From: Mycolicibacter terrae | GTDB taxonomy: Bacteria > Actinomycetota > Actinomycetes > Mycobacteriales > Mycobacteriaceae | NCBI RefSeq assembly: GCF_010727125.1 | Contig: NZ_AP022564.1 | Span: 1,302,001 to 1,366,000, forward strand | Reading direction: 5' to 3' | DNA length: 64,000 bases | In this document: positions 27,496 to 35,645 of the stretch, in pieces | How the letters are laid out: the number at the start of each line of letters is the position of its first letter | Numbering within the stretch: the first letter of the stretch is position 1 | Notes under the pieces: generated by a model | Databases searched by the model: none | What the model was told of the DNA's origin: nothing | The model's input: only the letters and a program-made list of their open reading frames with translations | Program-made: the position numbers and the translations under genes

Positions 27496-27580
27496 GCACG
27501 GTCGGTACAGATCTAGAACTGGATGCCTGCGCCGGCCGGACCGACGATGAGTTCACCGGGTGCGAGAGGAAGGGGAACCG

Positions 27581-28390
27581 ATGAACGCTGTGGTGAACGA
27601 CATTGAGGCCAAGCACCGTGCGCTGTGGGCGTTAGGCGACTACGCGGCGATAGCCGCTGATGTGGTGGCGCCGTTGGGGCCGGAACTGGTGGCAGCCTGC
27701 GGGATCGGGCCGCGGCACCGCGTGCTCGACGTGGCCGCGGGAACCGGGAATGCGGCGATCCCCGCCGCGGCCACCGGGGCCCAGGTCGTGGCCAGCGATC
27801 TCTGCCCGCAATTGGTGCAACGCGGGCGTGAGAAGGCCGCAGAACGCGGTGTCGTGCTGGACTGGCGCGAGGCCAACGCCGAGGCGCTGCCGTTCGACGA
27901 CGATGAGTTCGACGTGGTGATGTCCTGTATCGGCGTGATGTTCGCGCCACACCATCAATCGGCCGCCGAGGAGCTGATCCGCGTCTGCCGCCCCGGCGGC
28001 CGTATCGGTGTGATCAGTTGGACGCCAGAGGGTTTCATCGGCCAAATGTTCGCCACCATGAAGCCGTACGTGCCTGCACCCCCGGCGGGGGCCGCTGCGC
28101 CGCCGCTGTGGGGCAGTGAGCCCCATGTGCGCGCCCTGCTCGGGGAGCAGGTCACCGATGTGGTGACGCAACGCCGCGAACTGACAGTCTCCGCCTTTGC
28201 CGACGGCATCGCGTTTCGCGACTATTTCAAGGCGAACTACGGGCCCACCATCGCGGCCTATCAGGGGATCGCCGACGACCCGGATCGCGTGGCTGCACTC
28301 GACGCCGACATCGCGGCATTGGCCGATCGCGCGCTGCTAAGCGGGTCGATGGGTTGGGAGTATCTGCTGCTGACCGCCCGTAAGTCCTGA
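27581..28390 (+). CDS. SAM-dependent methyltransferase (class I)
   Basis: The 269-residue protein has SAM motif I VLDVAAGTGNAAIPAA, the acidic strand ASDLCPQL, EANAEALPFDDDEFDVVMS and the post-motif RPGGRIGVISW, as in UbiE/Coq5-like methyltransferases. Motif I has AAGTGN rather than GCGTG, which is normal for this branch. The substrate is unknown. The strong ribosome site GAGGAAGGGG precedes the ATG. Divergent from the HxlR regulator, a frequent arrangement for a regulated detoxification enzyme. Confidence 0.86.
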   Translation: MNAVVNDIEAKHRALWALGDYAAIAADVVAPLGPELVAACGIGPRHRVLDVAAGTGNAAIPAAATGAQVVASDLCPQLVQRGREKAAERGVVLDWREANAEALPFDDDEFDVVMSCIGVMFAPHHQSAAEELIRVCRPGGRIGVISWTPEGFIGQMFATMKPYVPAPPAGAAAPPLWGSEPHVRALLGEQVTDVVTQRRELTVSAFADGIAFRDYFKANYGPTIAAYQGIADDPDRVAALDADIAALADRALLSGSMGWEYLLLTARKS

Positions 28391-28409
28391 TTCCGTCTGA
28401 TGATCAGAA

Positions 28410-28796
28410 TCAGCTCGTGCGCGCCTGTTCGGCGTGCAGCGCCTTGATGCGTCGCTGCTCGCGCAACACCAGCTGGTAACTCTCGCGTTCGGCGACCAGC
28501 CACTCCGGCTTCTCCTCGAGCAGCTGCTCGATTTGCTCGGTGGTCAGCGCATTCTCGACGCCGCCTCGCGCGAGACCGGAGATCGAGATGCCCAGCCTGG
28601 CCGCCACCAGGTTCTTCGGGTGCGGCCCGTTCTTGCGGAGATCCTTGAGCCACTGTGGCGGGTCCGCCTGCAGGGCGGCGAGTTCGCTGCGGGTGATCGG
28701 GTTCTCCTGGAACTCCGCCGGTGTCGCGGGCAGGTACACATCCAGCTTCTTCGCCGCCGTGGCGGGTTTCATGGACTGCGCGTTGGGCCTGCTCAT
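28410..28796 (-). CDS. DUF5997-family protein
   Basis: The 128-residue actinobacterial protein has KPATAAKKLDVYLPATPAEF near the start, LAALQADPPQWLKDLRKNGP, then a putative helix-turn-helix-like stretch, NLVAARLGISISGLARGGV, followed by TTEQIEQLLEEKPEWL. The family has no established function. The middle block could bind DNA or RNA, which is inference. It is divergent, 28 bases away, from a LysR-type effector domain lacking its DNA-binding part. That head-to-head pairing makes a two-component regulator conceivable. Confidence 0.75.
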   Translation of the reverse strand: MSRPNAQSMKPATAAKKLDVYLPATPAEFQENPITRSELAALQADPPQWLKDLRKNGPHPKNLVAARLGISISGLARGGVENALTTEQIEQLLEEKPEWLVAERESYQLVLREQRRIKALHAEQARTS

Positions 28797-28824
28797 GCGA
28801 GCAGCCTATCGGTAGCCTGATGCG

Positions 28825-29538
28825 GTGGCGCTACTCTCTCTGACCCTCGGGTACGTCCCCGGCGGGACGCCCGCGAAGTGGGCCCGGATCTGGGCGGAGC
28901 GTCACCCGGAGGTCCCGCTGCAGTTGCGCTCCGTCGCCGCCGCAGAGGCCGCCGCCGCAGTGCGGGCCGGCACCGTCGATGTGGCGCTGCTCCGGCTGCC
29001 GGCCGATACCTCCGGGCTGGCCATCATCCCGCTTTACCAGGAGACGACGGTGGCCGTGGTGCCCACCGATCACCTTTTCGGTGCCGTCGAGGAGATCGCC
29101 ACCGCCGACCTCGACGGCGAGCCGGTTCTGCTCCCACTCGACGACGTCCTCGCCTGGGCGAACGCCCCCGGCACACCGGTCGACCACCGGCCCGAAACCA
29201 CCAAGGACGCAATAGAACTCGTCGCTGCCGGCCTCGGCGCGCTCATCGTTCCGCAGTCACTGGCGCGGCTGTATCACCGCAAGGACCTCACCTACCGGCC
29301 GATCACCGATGCCCCCACCAGCGGAGTGGCGCTGGCCTTCCCGGACGGGCCGCAGCCGGCACTGGTCGAAGAGTTCGTCGGCATCGTGCGCGGCCGCAAA
29401 CCCGGATCATCGCGGGGGCAGGCGCAACCGGTTCCGAAACGCACGGCGCGGGAGAAGACCCTCGCCAAGCAGGCCGCCCGCGTCGCCGCGGGCAAGGTCG
29501 CCCGCAAGCCGGGCCGCGCCGCGCGCGGTCGGCGCTGA
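28825..29538 (+). CDS. LysR-type substrate-binding domain without HTH, basic C-terminal tail
   Basis: The 237-residue protein aligns with only the effector domain of LysR regulators: LTLGYVPGGTPAKWARIWAE, then VDVALLRLPADTSGLAIIPL and AAGLGALIVPQSLARL. The N-terminal winged helix is absent; the GTG start follows the divergent gene by 28 bases, leaving no room for it. After residue 190 comes a Lys/Arg/Ala-rich tail (KPGSSRGQAQPVPKRTAR, then KVARKPGRAARGRR) resembling nucleic-acid-binding tails. It may sense a small molecule and act with the neighbouring DUF5997 protein. Confidence 0.75.
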   Translation: MALLSLTLGYVPGGTPAKWARIWAERHPEVPLQLRSVAAAEAAAAVRAGTVDVALLRLPADTSGLAIIPLYQETTVAVVPTDHLFGAVEEIATADLDGEPVLLPLDDVLAWANAPGTPVDHRPETTKDAIELVAAGLGALIVPQSLARLYHRKDLTYRPITDAPTSGVALAFPDGPQPALVEEFVGIVRGRKPGSSRGQAQPVPKRTAREKTLAKQAARVAAGKVARKPGRAARGRR

Positions 29539-29540
29539 GC

Positions 29541-30629
29541 TCAGCGGCAGGGCGAGCGTAGGCCGAGCAGCAGCCGGATGAGGTCGGCTTGGCGATGCGT
29601 TCCGGTCTTGTCGAAAACGTGCTGCAGGTGTGTCTTGACGGTGGCCTGCGACAGCGACATCCGTTCGGCGATGTCTTTGACTCCGCCGCCGTTCAGCACC
29701 ATGACGGCGATCTCGGTTTCACCGGGGGTGAGGCCGTAGTGGCGGCGCAGTAGAGCCGGCGCGGTATCGGATTCGTGCTCTGGATCGGCGACGACGACGA
29801 TGGCGTGCCGGGCGGAACCGGTAGCGCCGGGCGGACCGGAGGGCAGAACCTCGATGACATAGGGCCGATGACCCGAGGCGCGAGCACACAGCAGGGAATT
29901 TCCCGCCGGGTGGTTGTCCCCGGGCGTCACCGCGGCACGAATGCTGCACCGCAGCGCTGCGTCGGCTTTGGCGGCTGCCGCTTCGAGTCGCCCGGCGCGG
30001 ACCAGAAGTCCGTCGGCCGATCGCAACAGCTGCTCAGCGGCGGAGTTGGTGTAGACGATCTGGGAGTCGGTGGTGACGACGATGACGGCGTGGCCCAGCG
30101 CCTCGCTGAGCGCACTGAGGTCGTCGGCACAGCGACGCAGGCGTTCCAGGTGCGCTTGGCTGCGCAGGGCCTGCTGCAGATGCGGCACCAGGGCGTTGAC
30201 CAACGGGACGAACGGCGTCGGCGGCCGTGGCCCAGCGGCGAGGAACATCAGCGGGGCGGGTCCGTCGGTGAGCCGTACGAACAGGCCGTCCGTCATCTCC
30301 AGCGGGCTCAGCCAGTCGACGTTGAACTCCGAATCCCTCTGCAAGTCCACCAGCGACCGCCCGCTGCGCAGGACACCGACCGGGCTTTGTTCGACGGCCT
30401 CGAGCACGTAATCGATCCGGTGGTAGTACTGCTCGTAGTCGAGGCGCACTTGCGGGGCCAGGTGCGCGGCTTGGACCGACCGGCCGTTTCCGTCGGCTCG
30501 TATCAGCGCGCAGCTGTGTACATCGAGGGTGTGCCGAAGCTCGCCCAGTGCCACGGTCCAGTTCTCGGGTGCCATCACCGAGCTGTATACGGTCGCGACT
30601 ATTCGGGAGAAGTCGTCCAGGGTCGCCAT
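29541..30629 (-). CDS. LuxR-type helix-turn-helix regulator
   Basis: The 362-residue regulator has a C-terminal LuxR/FixJ HTH (YGLTPGETEIAVMVLNGGGVKDIAERMSLSQATVKTHL in two adjoining parts, about residues 295-345). The N-terminal half contains a PAS-like segment (ALGHAVIVVTTDSQIVYTN). No receiver or AAA ATPase domain is seen, so a ligand-sensing role is likely. The ATG at 30629 is chosen; a GTG at 30650 would add seven residues. Divergent from a P450 gene, with a perfect palindrome and a direct repeat between them. Confidence 0.82.
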   Translation of the reverse strand: MATLDDFSRIVATVYSSVMAPENWTVALGELRHTLDVHSCALIRADGNGRSVQAAHLAPQVRLDYEQYYHRIDYVLEAVEQSPVGVLRSGRSLVDLQRDSEFNVDWLSPLEMTDGLFVRLTDGPAPLMFLAAGPRPPTPFVPLVNALVPHLQQALRSQAHLERLRRCADDLSALSEALGHAVIVVTTDSQIVYTNSAAEQLLRSADGLLVRAGRLEAAAAKADAALRCSIRAAVTPGDNHPAGNSLLCARASGHRPYVIEVLPSGPPGATGSARHAIVVVADPEHESDTAPALLRRHYGLTPGETEIAVMVLNGGGVKDIAERMSLSQATVKTHLQHVFDKTGTHRQADLIRLLLGLRSPCR

Positions 30630-30654
30630 CGCTGCACCCAGGTCTTTCACTCAG

Positions 30655-30728
30655 CGGACATACCGCCCGTTTATCGGACATTCTGCTCCCGCGGGACGCC
30701 CGGTTGCTCTGAATTTTCCTGGGAAAAT
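30655..30728. promoter_or_regulatory. Candidate operators between luxR-type gene and P450
   Basis: ATTTTCC-TG-GGAAAAT is a perfect 16-base palindrome at 30713-30728. A direct repeat CGGACAT occurs at 30655-30661 and 30675-30681, 20 bases apart (two helical turns). Both are in the divergent intergenic region; the binding protein is inferred. Confidence 0.45.
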
Positions 30729-30781
30729 CTCAACCGTTCGGATGAGGCGAGGCGCGAGCCGGGCCTGGTTTGCTGACCGCT

Positions 30782-32152
30782 ATGACCGTGGACGATGTCG
30801 GGGTCGATGTTCGTGCGCTGCCACTGGCGCCCAAGAACCCGTTGCCGTACCGGCGGCAACTGCGCGAGGTCCGGCAACTGCATACCGGAATCGAGGTATT
30901 GCGTGACGCCGGCGGACCGGTAACCAGGGTGGAGCTGGCGCCGCACTGGCTAGCTCCCCCGGTGGTGGTGGTGACCTCGCCGCAGGGTGCGCATGACGTG
31001 TTCAGCAGCGGCGGTGTCGATCGCGCCCCAGCCCACGACGAGTTGCGCCATCTGATGGGGCCGAACCTGTTCGACCTGCGCAATGACGCCTGGTTACCGC
31101 GGCGACGCACGTTGCAGCCACTGTTCACCAAGCACCACGTCCGCGAGTTCGCCGGGCATATGGCACAGGCTGCCGAGATGATCGCCAGCGGCTGGGCTGA
31201 TGGGTCAACGGTCGATTTGGACGCCGAGTGCCGTCAATTGACGCTGCGGGCCCTGGGCCGTTCGGTGCTCGGCGTCGACCTTGACGAGCACGCCGCGGCA
31301 CTGGGTGCGCCCATGCGCATCGCACAGGAGTACGTGACGGATCGGGTGTTGGCTCCGGTACGCGCGCCCCGCTGGTTACCGACCCCGGCGCGACAGCGCG
31401 CCCGCGCCGCCAGCGTCACCTTGCATCGAGTCGCCGACGACATCCTGCAGGCCTGTCGTGCCGACCCCGAGCGGGACGCACCGCTGGTCCGTGGACTGAT
31501 TGCTGCCACCGACCCCGACACGGGCCGCGGATTGACCGATCGTGAGATCTGCGACGAGCTGCTCGTGTTCATGCTGGCCGGTCATGACACCACCGCCACG
31601 ACGTTGGCTTACGCGTTGTGGGCGTTGGGAAATCACCCCGACATCCAGCGCAGGGTCGCCGCAGAGGTCGCCGAGCTCGGTGCGGAGCCCAGCCCTGACG
31701 ATGTGCCCAGGTTGCCGTACACCGTCCAGGTCTTGAATGAAGCACTGCGGTTGTGCCCGCCCGGCGCACTCAACGGCCGAACCGCGGTGCGCGATATCGC
31801 GGTGGACGGCTATCGGGTTCAGGCCGGCTCCATGGTCGGGGTCGGCATTTATGCGATGCACCGCGATCCGACGCTGTGGGAGCGCCCACTGGAGTTCGAT
31901 CCGGACCGGTTCAGCCCGGAGAACTCCGCTGGCCGTAACCGCTGGCAGTATCTGCCATTCGGTGGCGGACCACGCAAGTGCGTCGGTGATCACTTCGCGA
32001 TGTTGGAAGCCACCCTGGCGTTGGCCACCTGCGTGCGGCACTGTGCGATCAGCTCGTTGAGCACGGAATTTCCGATGGCGGTGCCGTTCACGACGGTCGC
32101 CGCGGCGCCGATCTACGCGCGCGTCACACAGCGGACGGACGACCTGCGATGA
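30782..32152 (+). CDS. Cytochrome P450 (family not assigned)
   Basis: The 456-residue P450 has the I-helix MLAGHDTTATTLAYAL, the ExxR region LNEALRLCPPG, the FDPDRFSPE meander and the haem loop LPFGGGPRKCVGDHFAM with the Cys ligand. Length and motifs suit the CYP4/CYP102-like long-chain class rather than short bacterial types, so fatty-acid or alkyl hydroxylation is possible. The ATG at 30782 is preferred to a TTG at 30770. Divergent from the LuxR-type regulator. Confidence 0.9.
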   Translation: MTVDDVGVDVRALPLAPKNPLPYRRQLREVRQLHTGIEVLRDAGGPVTRVELAPHWLAPPVVVVTSPQGAHDVFSSGGVDRAPAHDELRHLMGPNLFDLRNDAWLPRRRTLQPLFTKHHVREFAGHMAQAAEMIASGWADGSTVDLDAECRQLTLRALGRSVLGVDLDEHAAALGAPMRIAQEYVTDRVLAPVRAPRWLPTPARQRARAASVTLHRVADDILQACRADPERDAPLVRGLIAATDPDTGRGLTDREICDELLVFMLAGHDTTATTLAYALWALGNHPDIQRRVAAEVAELGAEPSPDDVPRLPYTVQVLNEALRLCPPGALNGRTAVRDIAVDGYRVQAGSMVGVGIYAMHRDPTLWERPLEFDPDRFSPENSAGRNRWQYLPFGGGPRKCVGDHFAMLEATLALATCVRHCAISSLSTEFPMAVPFTTVAAAPIYARVTQRTDDLR

Positions 32153-32179
32153 CGGCGCGTGGGGAGCCCCCCGCCCAAC

Positions 32180-33361
32180 TCAGTAGGTGTGGGATGGCCC
32201 TTGCTGGCCCTTGTAGAGCCGGGACAGCATGACGTCGCGGAAGCGCGCGTTGTCGAGCAGTTTGACGCCTGCGTTGGCCAGCGTCGGCATGCCGGCGAGT
32301 TTGTGAAAGAACCGGCCGCGCTTGTACTCCCGGCCCCAGGCGGCTTGCATTCGCTGGGCGTAGTTGGTGAAGTCGTCGGGTCCGCTGTTGGTCAACGCCG
32401 CGACCGCGCACTCACCGGCGGCCAAGCCCGACTCCAGCGCCTTGGAGATACCGGCGCCGGAGGTCGGCCGGCCCGCGCCCAGCGAGTCCCCGGTGAACAA
32501 CACTCCGGGTCGCCACGGCGGCCATGCGGTGAAGCCCATCGGCAGGCGCCAGGCCCGCACCGTCTTGGACTTCTTCAGCTCGGCGATCGATGGCAGCTCC
32601 CAGTCCCGCGGCAGCGTCTCCAGGAACTCGCCGAGAAAGTCCGTGGCGTTGATCGCGTGCCAGTTCTTGTAGCTGTTGACGTAGCCCAAGCCGATGTTGA
32701 CCCGGCCGCCGCCCAGCGGGAAGACCCAGCCGTAACCGGGCAGCTGGTCGCCCTGGAACACCAGCTTCATATAGATGTCGAGCGAATCGACGTCGGGCCG
32801 CACGGCCGGCATCTCGGCGCGGATGGCGATCGCGGAGTAGCCGTTGTAGTCCGAGTCCAGTTTCAGGGCCCGCTTGATGGGCGAATAGGCGCCGTCGGCG
32901 GCGATCACCGCGTCGGCCAGCACCTTCTCGCCGCTCTTGAGCAGCACCCCGACCACTCGGCCGGTGTCGTCGAGAATCGGCCCGGCGGCCTCGGCGGACT
33001 GGCGAACCTGCGCCCCGGCCGATTCGGCGTGCTTGAGCAGCAGGGTGTCCAACTCGGGCCGCCGCGCCACGTACCCGTGATCGGGCATCCCCGGCCGACG
33101 CGGAAACGACAGCTGCCAGGGGCTCGGGCTGAACACCTTCACCCGATTGACCCGGTGAAACTTGTCGACCTGTTCGGACAGGCCCATCTTCTGCAGGTAG
33201 CTGACCGCGCGAGCGGTCAGGCCGTCACCGCAGGGCTTGTCGCGCGGGAAGTCGGCCTTGTCCAGTACGACGACGCTCGCGCCGGCCTGGCGCGCCTGCC
33301 AGGCGGCCGCCGACCCTGCGGGGCCTCCGCCGACAATGGCCAGGTCGAATCGTTGCGTCAC
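32180..33361 (-). CDS. Geranylgeranyl reductase-family flavoprotein
   Basis: The 393-residue protein has the FAD dinucleotide motif LAIVGGGPAGSAAAW (residues 6-20), the family's PCGDGLTARAV, and GDSLGAGRPTSGAGISKALESG near residue 300. Such enzymes saturate isoprenoid chains; M. tuberculosis MenJ (Rv0561c) reduces menaquinone. This may be a paralogue. The GTG at 33361 starts two residues before the FAD strand; the open frame extends far upstream but overlaps the divergent TetR gene. Convergent with the P450. Confidence 0.87.
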   Translation of the reverse strand: MTQRFDLAIVGGGPAGSAAAWQARQAGASVVVLDKADFPRDKPCGDGLTARAVSYLQKMGLSEQVDKFHRVNRVKVFSPSPWQLSFPRRPGMPDHGYVARRPELDTLLLKHAESAGAQVRQSAEAAGPILDDTGRVVGVLLKSGEKVLADAVIAADGAYSPIKRALKLDSDYNGYSAIAIRAEMPAVRPDVDSLDIYMKLVFQGDQLPGYGWVFPLGGGRVNIGLGYVNSYKNWHAINATDFLGEFLETLPRDWELPSIAELKKSKTVRAWRLPMGFTAWPPWRPGVLFTGDSLGAGRPTSGAGISKALESGLAAGECAVAALTNSGPDDFTNYAQRMQAAWGREYKRGRFFHKLAGMPTLANAGVKLLDNARFRDVMLSRLYKGQQGPSHTY

Positions 33362-33496
33362 TACATCTCGTCTCAATATGCGCGTTGCTGGGTCTGGGGG
33401 CCGCCGCAGCACCCGGAACTGTCCATCGATGCTAACGGACCAGATCGCCGCGCGGTCTCCCCAGGTGAGCTGCGGCAACGCGGTAAGGTGCTTGAC

Positions 33497-34234
33497 GTGC
33501 GCGGAACGAGCAGAGTCAATCCGGCCGACAATGGCGGGAAGAAAGTCGACGCACGCAGTGAGCGCTGGCGCGAACACCGCAAGAAGGTCCGCGGTGAGAT
33601 CGTCCAGGCCGCCTTCCGGGCCATAGACCGGCTCGGACCCGACCTGAGCGTGCGCGAGATCGCCGAGGAGGCCGGTACCGCCAAGCCCAAGATCTACCGG
33701 CATTTCGCCGACAAGTCCGACCTTTTCCAGGCCATCGGGCAGCGGCTGCGCGACGATCTGTGGGAGGCGATCATCGCCTCGATCGATTTCGCCACGGACC
33801 CGCTGCGGGTCATCATCCGGCGCAGCGTCGAGGAGTATGTGGCCCTGGTCGACGCCCATCCCAACGTCTTGCGGTTCTTCATTCAGGGACGGTTCCCGGA
33901 GCGGTCCGAGTCGACGATGCGCACCCTCAACGAGGGACGCGAGATCACCCTGGCGATGGCGGAGATGTTCAATAACGAACTGCGTGACGTCGAACTCGAC
34001 CGGCAGGGGATCGACCTGGCGGCGTTCGCGGCCTTCGGTACCGCAACCTCGGCCACCGACTGGTGGCTGGGCCCCGAGCCGGACAGCCCGCGGCGGATGG
34101 CCCGTGACACGTTCGTGGCGTACCTGACCACGATCATGATGGGTGTCGTCAGCGGCACCGCCGAGAATCTCGGCGCCACCATGGATGCGGATCGGCCGAT
34201 CCACGAGGCCGTCCGGCGTCAACCGGTCGCCTGA
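33497..34234 (+). CDS. TetR-family regulator (Rv3050c-like)
   Basis: The 245-residue protein has a TetR HTH (RGEIVQAAFRAIDRLGPDLSVREIAEEAGTAKPKIYRHF in two adjoining parts, about residues 35-75) and a long C-terminal helical domain. Size and position in the nrd neighbourhood match the TetR gene Rv3050c between nrdE and nrdF2 in M. tuberculosis. The start is GTG at 33497, with AAGG 8 bases upstream. Divergent from the geranylgeranyl reductase gene. Confidence 0.85.
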   Translation: MRGTSRVNPADNGGKKVDARSERWREHRKKVRGEIVQAAFRAIDRLGPDLSVREIAEEAGTAKPKIYRHFADKSDLFQAIGQRLRDDLWEAIIASIDFATDPLRVIIRRSVEEYVALVDAHPNVLRFFIQGRFPERSESTMRTLNEGREITLAMAEMFNNELRDVELDRQGIDLAAFAAFGTATSATDWWLGPEPDSPRRMARDTFVAYLTTIMMGVVSGTAENLGATMDADRPIHEAVRRQPVA

Positions 34235-34267
34235 CCCCGGCGATCCGCGAGGCGGCTCGGCTGGAAG

Positions 34268-35491
34268 CTAGGCGCCGCGCCAGCGCAGTGCCTCCAATGC
34301 CACCGCCACGTGCACGCCGTTGTCGGCCACCGGCGTCGGCAATAGTTCGTTCGCGCGAGCAATCCTGCGTAACAACGTATTTCGGTGTAGGAACATGTGC
34401 TCGGCTGCTCGTGAGGCGTTGCACTGCTGGTGGATGAATGTGAGGACGGTCTGCCGTAGTTCGGCGTCGGCCGACGCGAAGTCTCCGAGGGTATGGGTGA
34501 TGAACCGGTCTGCCTGTTCGGGTTCGGTGCTGATCAGCGCCACCAGTTCGATATCGGTGAACCGGGCGACGCGCTGGGTGGAGCCCAGCCGCACCATCAC
34601 GCGTTGAGTTGCGACGGCGTCAAGGTGACTGCGCCGGAATCCCTCGATGCCCGCCGCTGTCGTGCCCAGCGCAATTTGGACTCCCGGCAGGGTGTCCAGC
34701 ACGGCGGCAACACCCGCCAGGTCCGGCCCGGCGGGTCCGGGAACCCACACCCAGCGGGTGGCCGCGCTCGCCAGCACCGATAACGCGCGCTGGCCGCTTT
34801 CGACGCGGGTCAGCGCTTCAGCCGCCGCGTCGAGATCGGTCAAGTTGGTGGTGGAGTCCTCGCTCCAGATCACCGCGGCGGTGTGGCTTTGATCGAGGCG
34901 ATAGCCGAGCCGGCTTTCGGCGCGCTGTGTGGTGATCGCCGCCCCGTCGAGGATCAGTGCGACGGTCTCCCGACGCTCGGCGTGGGTGCCCCGGGTGAGG
35001 GCTTCTCGTTCCCGCTGCATCTGCTCGCCGATTCCGGCGATGGTGGCATCGATGAACGAGGTCAACGACCGGGCCGTCACGTCGAGTAGTTCGCGCAATT
35101 CGTCGGGGTCGTTGGTGAGGGTGAATGCGGTCTGCATCCACGACCGCCACGCGACGTTGGTGCCCACTCGGTAGGCGTCGAGGACGGCCGATTCATCGAG
35201 GCCCCGGCGGAATCCGTCGCGGACGATGAGCAGTGACTCCGTCGCGAGATTGGCCGGTACCGGTTCGGCGGGGTGGCTGACATTGGCGGCCGCCCAGTGC
35301 AGCAGGTTGGCGCGGTTGCTGCGGCGGATGCCTTCGGCGAGGACCGGATCAGAGGCTATGGCCTGCGTGTATACCGCCGACAAGGTGGCCTCGTGGAGTT
35401 CGTCGAGTGACTCTGGCGGAGCGCTGAGCATCAGCTGGGCGCCGTGCCGGATCAGCTCGCATACCGGCTCGGATGGCCGTGTCCAATCCAT
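34268..35491 (-). CDS. PucR/CdaR-type helix-turn-helix regulator
   Basis: The 407-residue protein ends with the PucR HTH_30 motif, NASRAAEHMFLHRNTLLRRIARANELL in two parts. The middle GGDEF-like domain (RLGYRLDQSHTAAVIWSE to GTTAAGIEGFRRSHLDA) is also typical of PucR/CdaR proteins. The N-terminal helical region fits the RsbRD-like domain seen in actinobacterial members. The ATG at 35491 is chosen; an upstream one at 35524 lacks a better ribosome site. It is divergent from the exported DUF1214 protein and may activate it. Confidence 0.83.
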   Translation of the reverse strand: MDWTRPSEPVCELIRHGAQLMLSAPPESLDELHEATLSAVYTQAIASDPVLAEGIRRSNRANLLHWAAANVSHPAEPVPANLATESLLIVRDGFRRGLDESAVLDAYRVGTNVAWRSWMQTAFTLTNDPDELRELLDVTARSLTSFIDATIAGIGEQMQREREALTRGTHAERRETVALILDGAAITTQRAESRLGYRLDQSHTAAVIWSEDSTTNLTDLDAAAEALTRVESGQRALSVLASAATRWVWVPGPAGPDLAGVAAVLDTLPGVQIALGTTAAGIEGFRRSHLDAVATQRVMVRLGSTQRVARFTDIELVALISTEPEQADRFITHTLGDFASADAELRQTVLTFIHQQCNASRAAEHMFLHRNTLLRRIARANELLPTPVADNGVHVAVALEALRWRGA

Positions 35492-35599
35492 GGCCACAGC
35501 ATATGTCGGTGGTGCATTATGCACCGGCTGGTGTGCCGATTGGGTGGCAAATGCTCTTTCGTGTCCGCCTCCGTTCGCCGAACAATCAGGTCGCTATCA

Positions 35600-35615
35600 G
35601 GTGACAGCCGTCACA
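35600..35615. promoter_or_regulatory. CRP-like site upstream of the DUF1214 gene
   Basis: GGTGACAGCCGTCACA matches TGTGA-N6-TCACA, the mycobacterial CRP (Rv3676) pattern, at 9 of 10 positions. It ends 30 bases before the ATG. It could equally be an operator for the divergent PucR protein. Confidence 0.4.
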
Positions 35616-35645
35616 GCGCATCTTGACCACACACCGGAGGACCAC

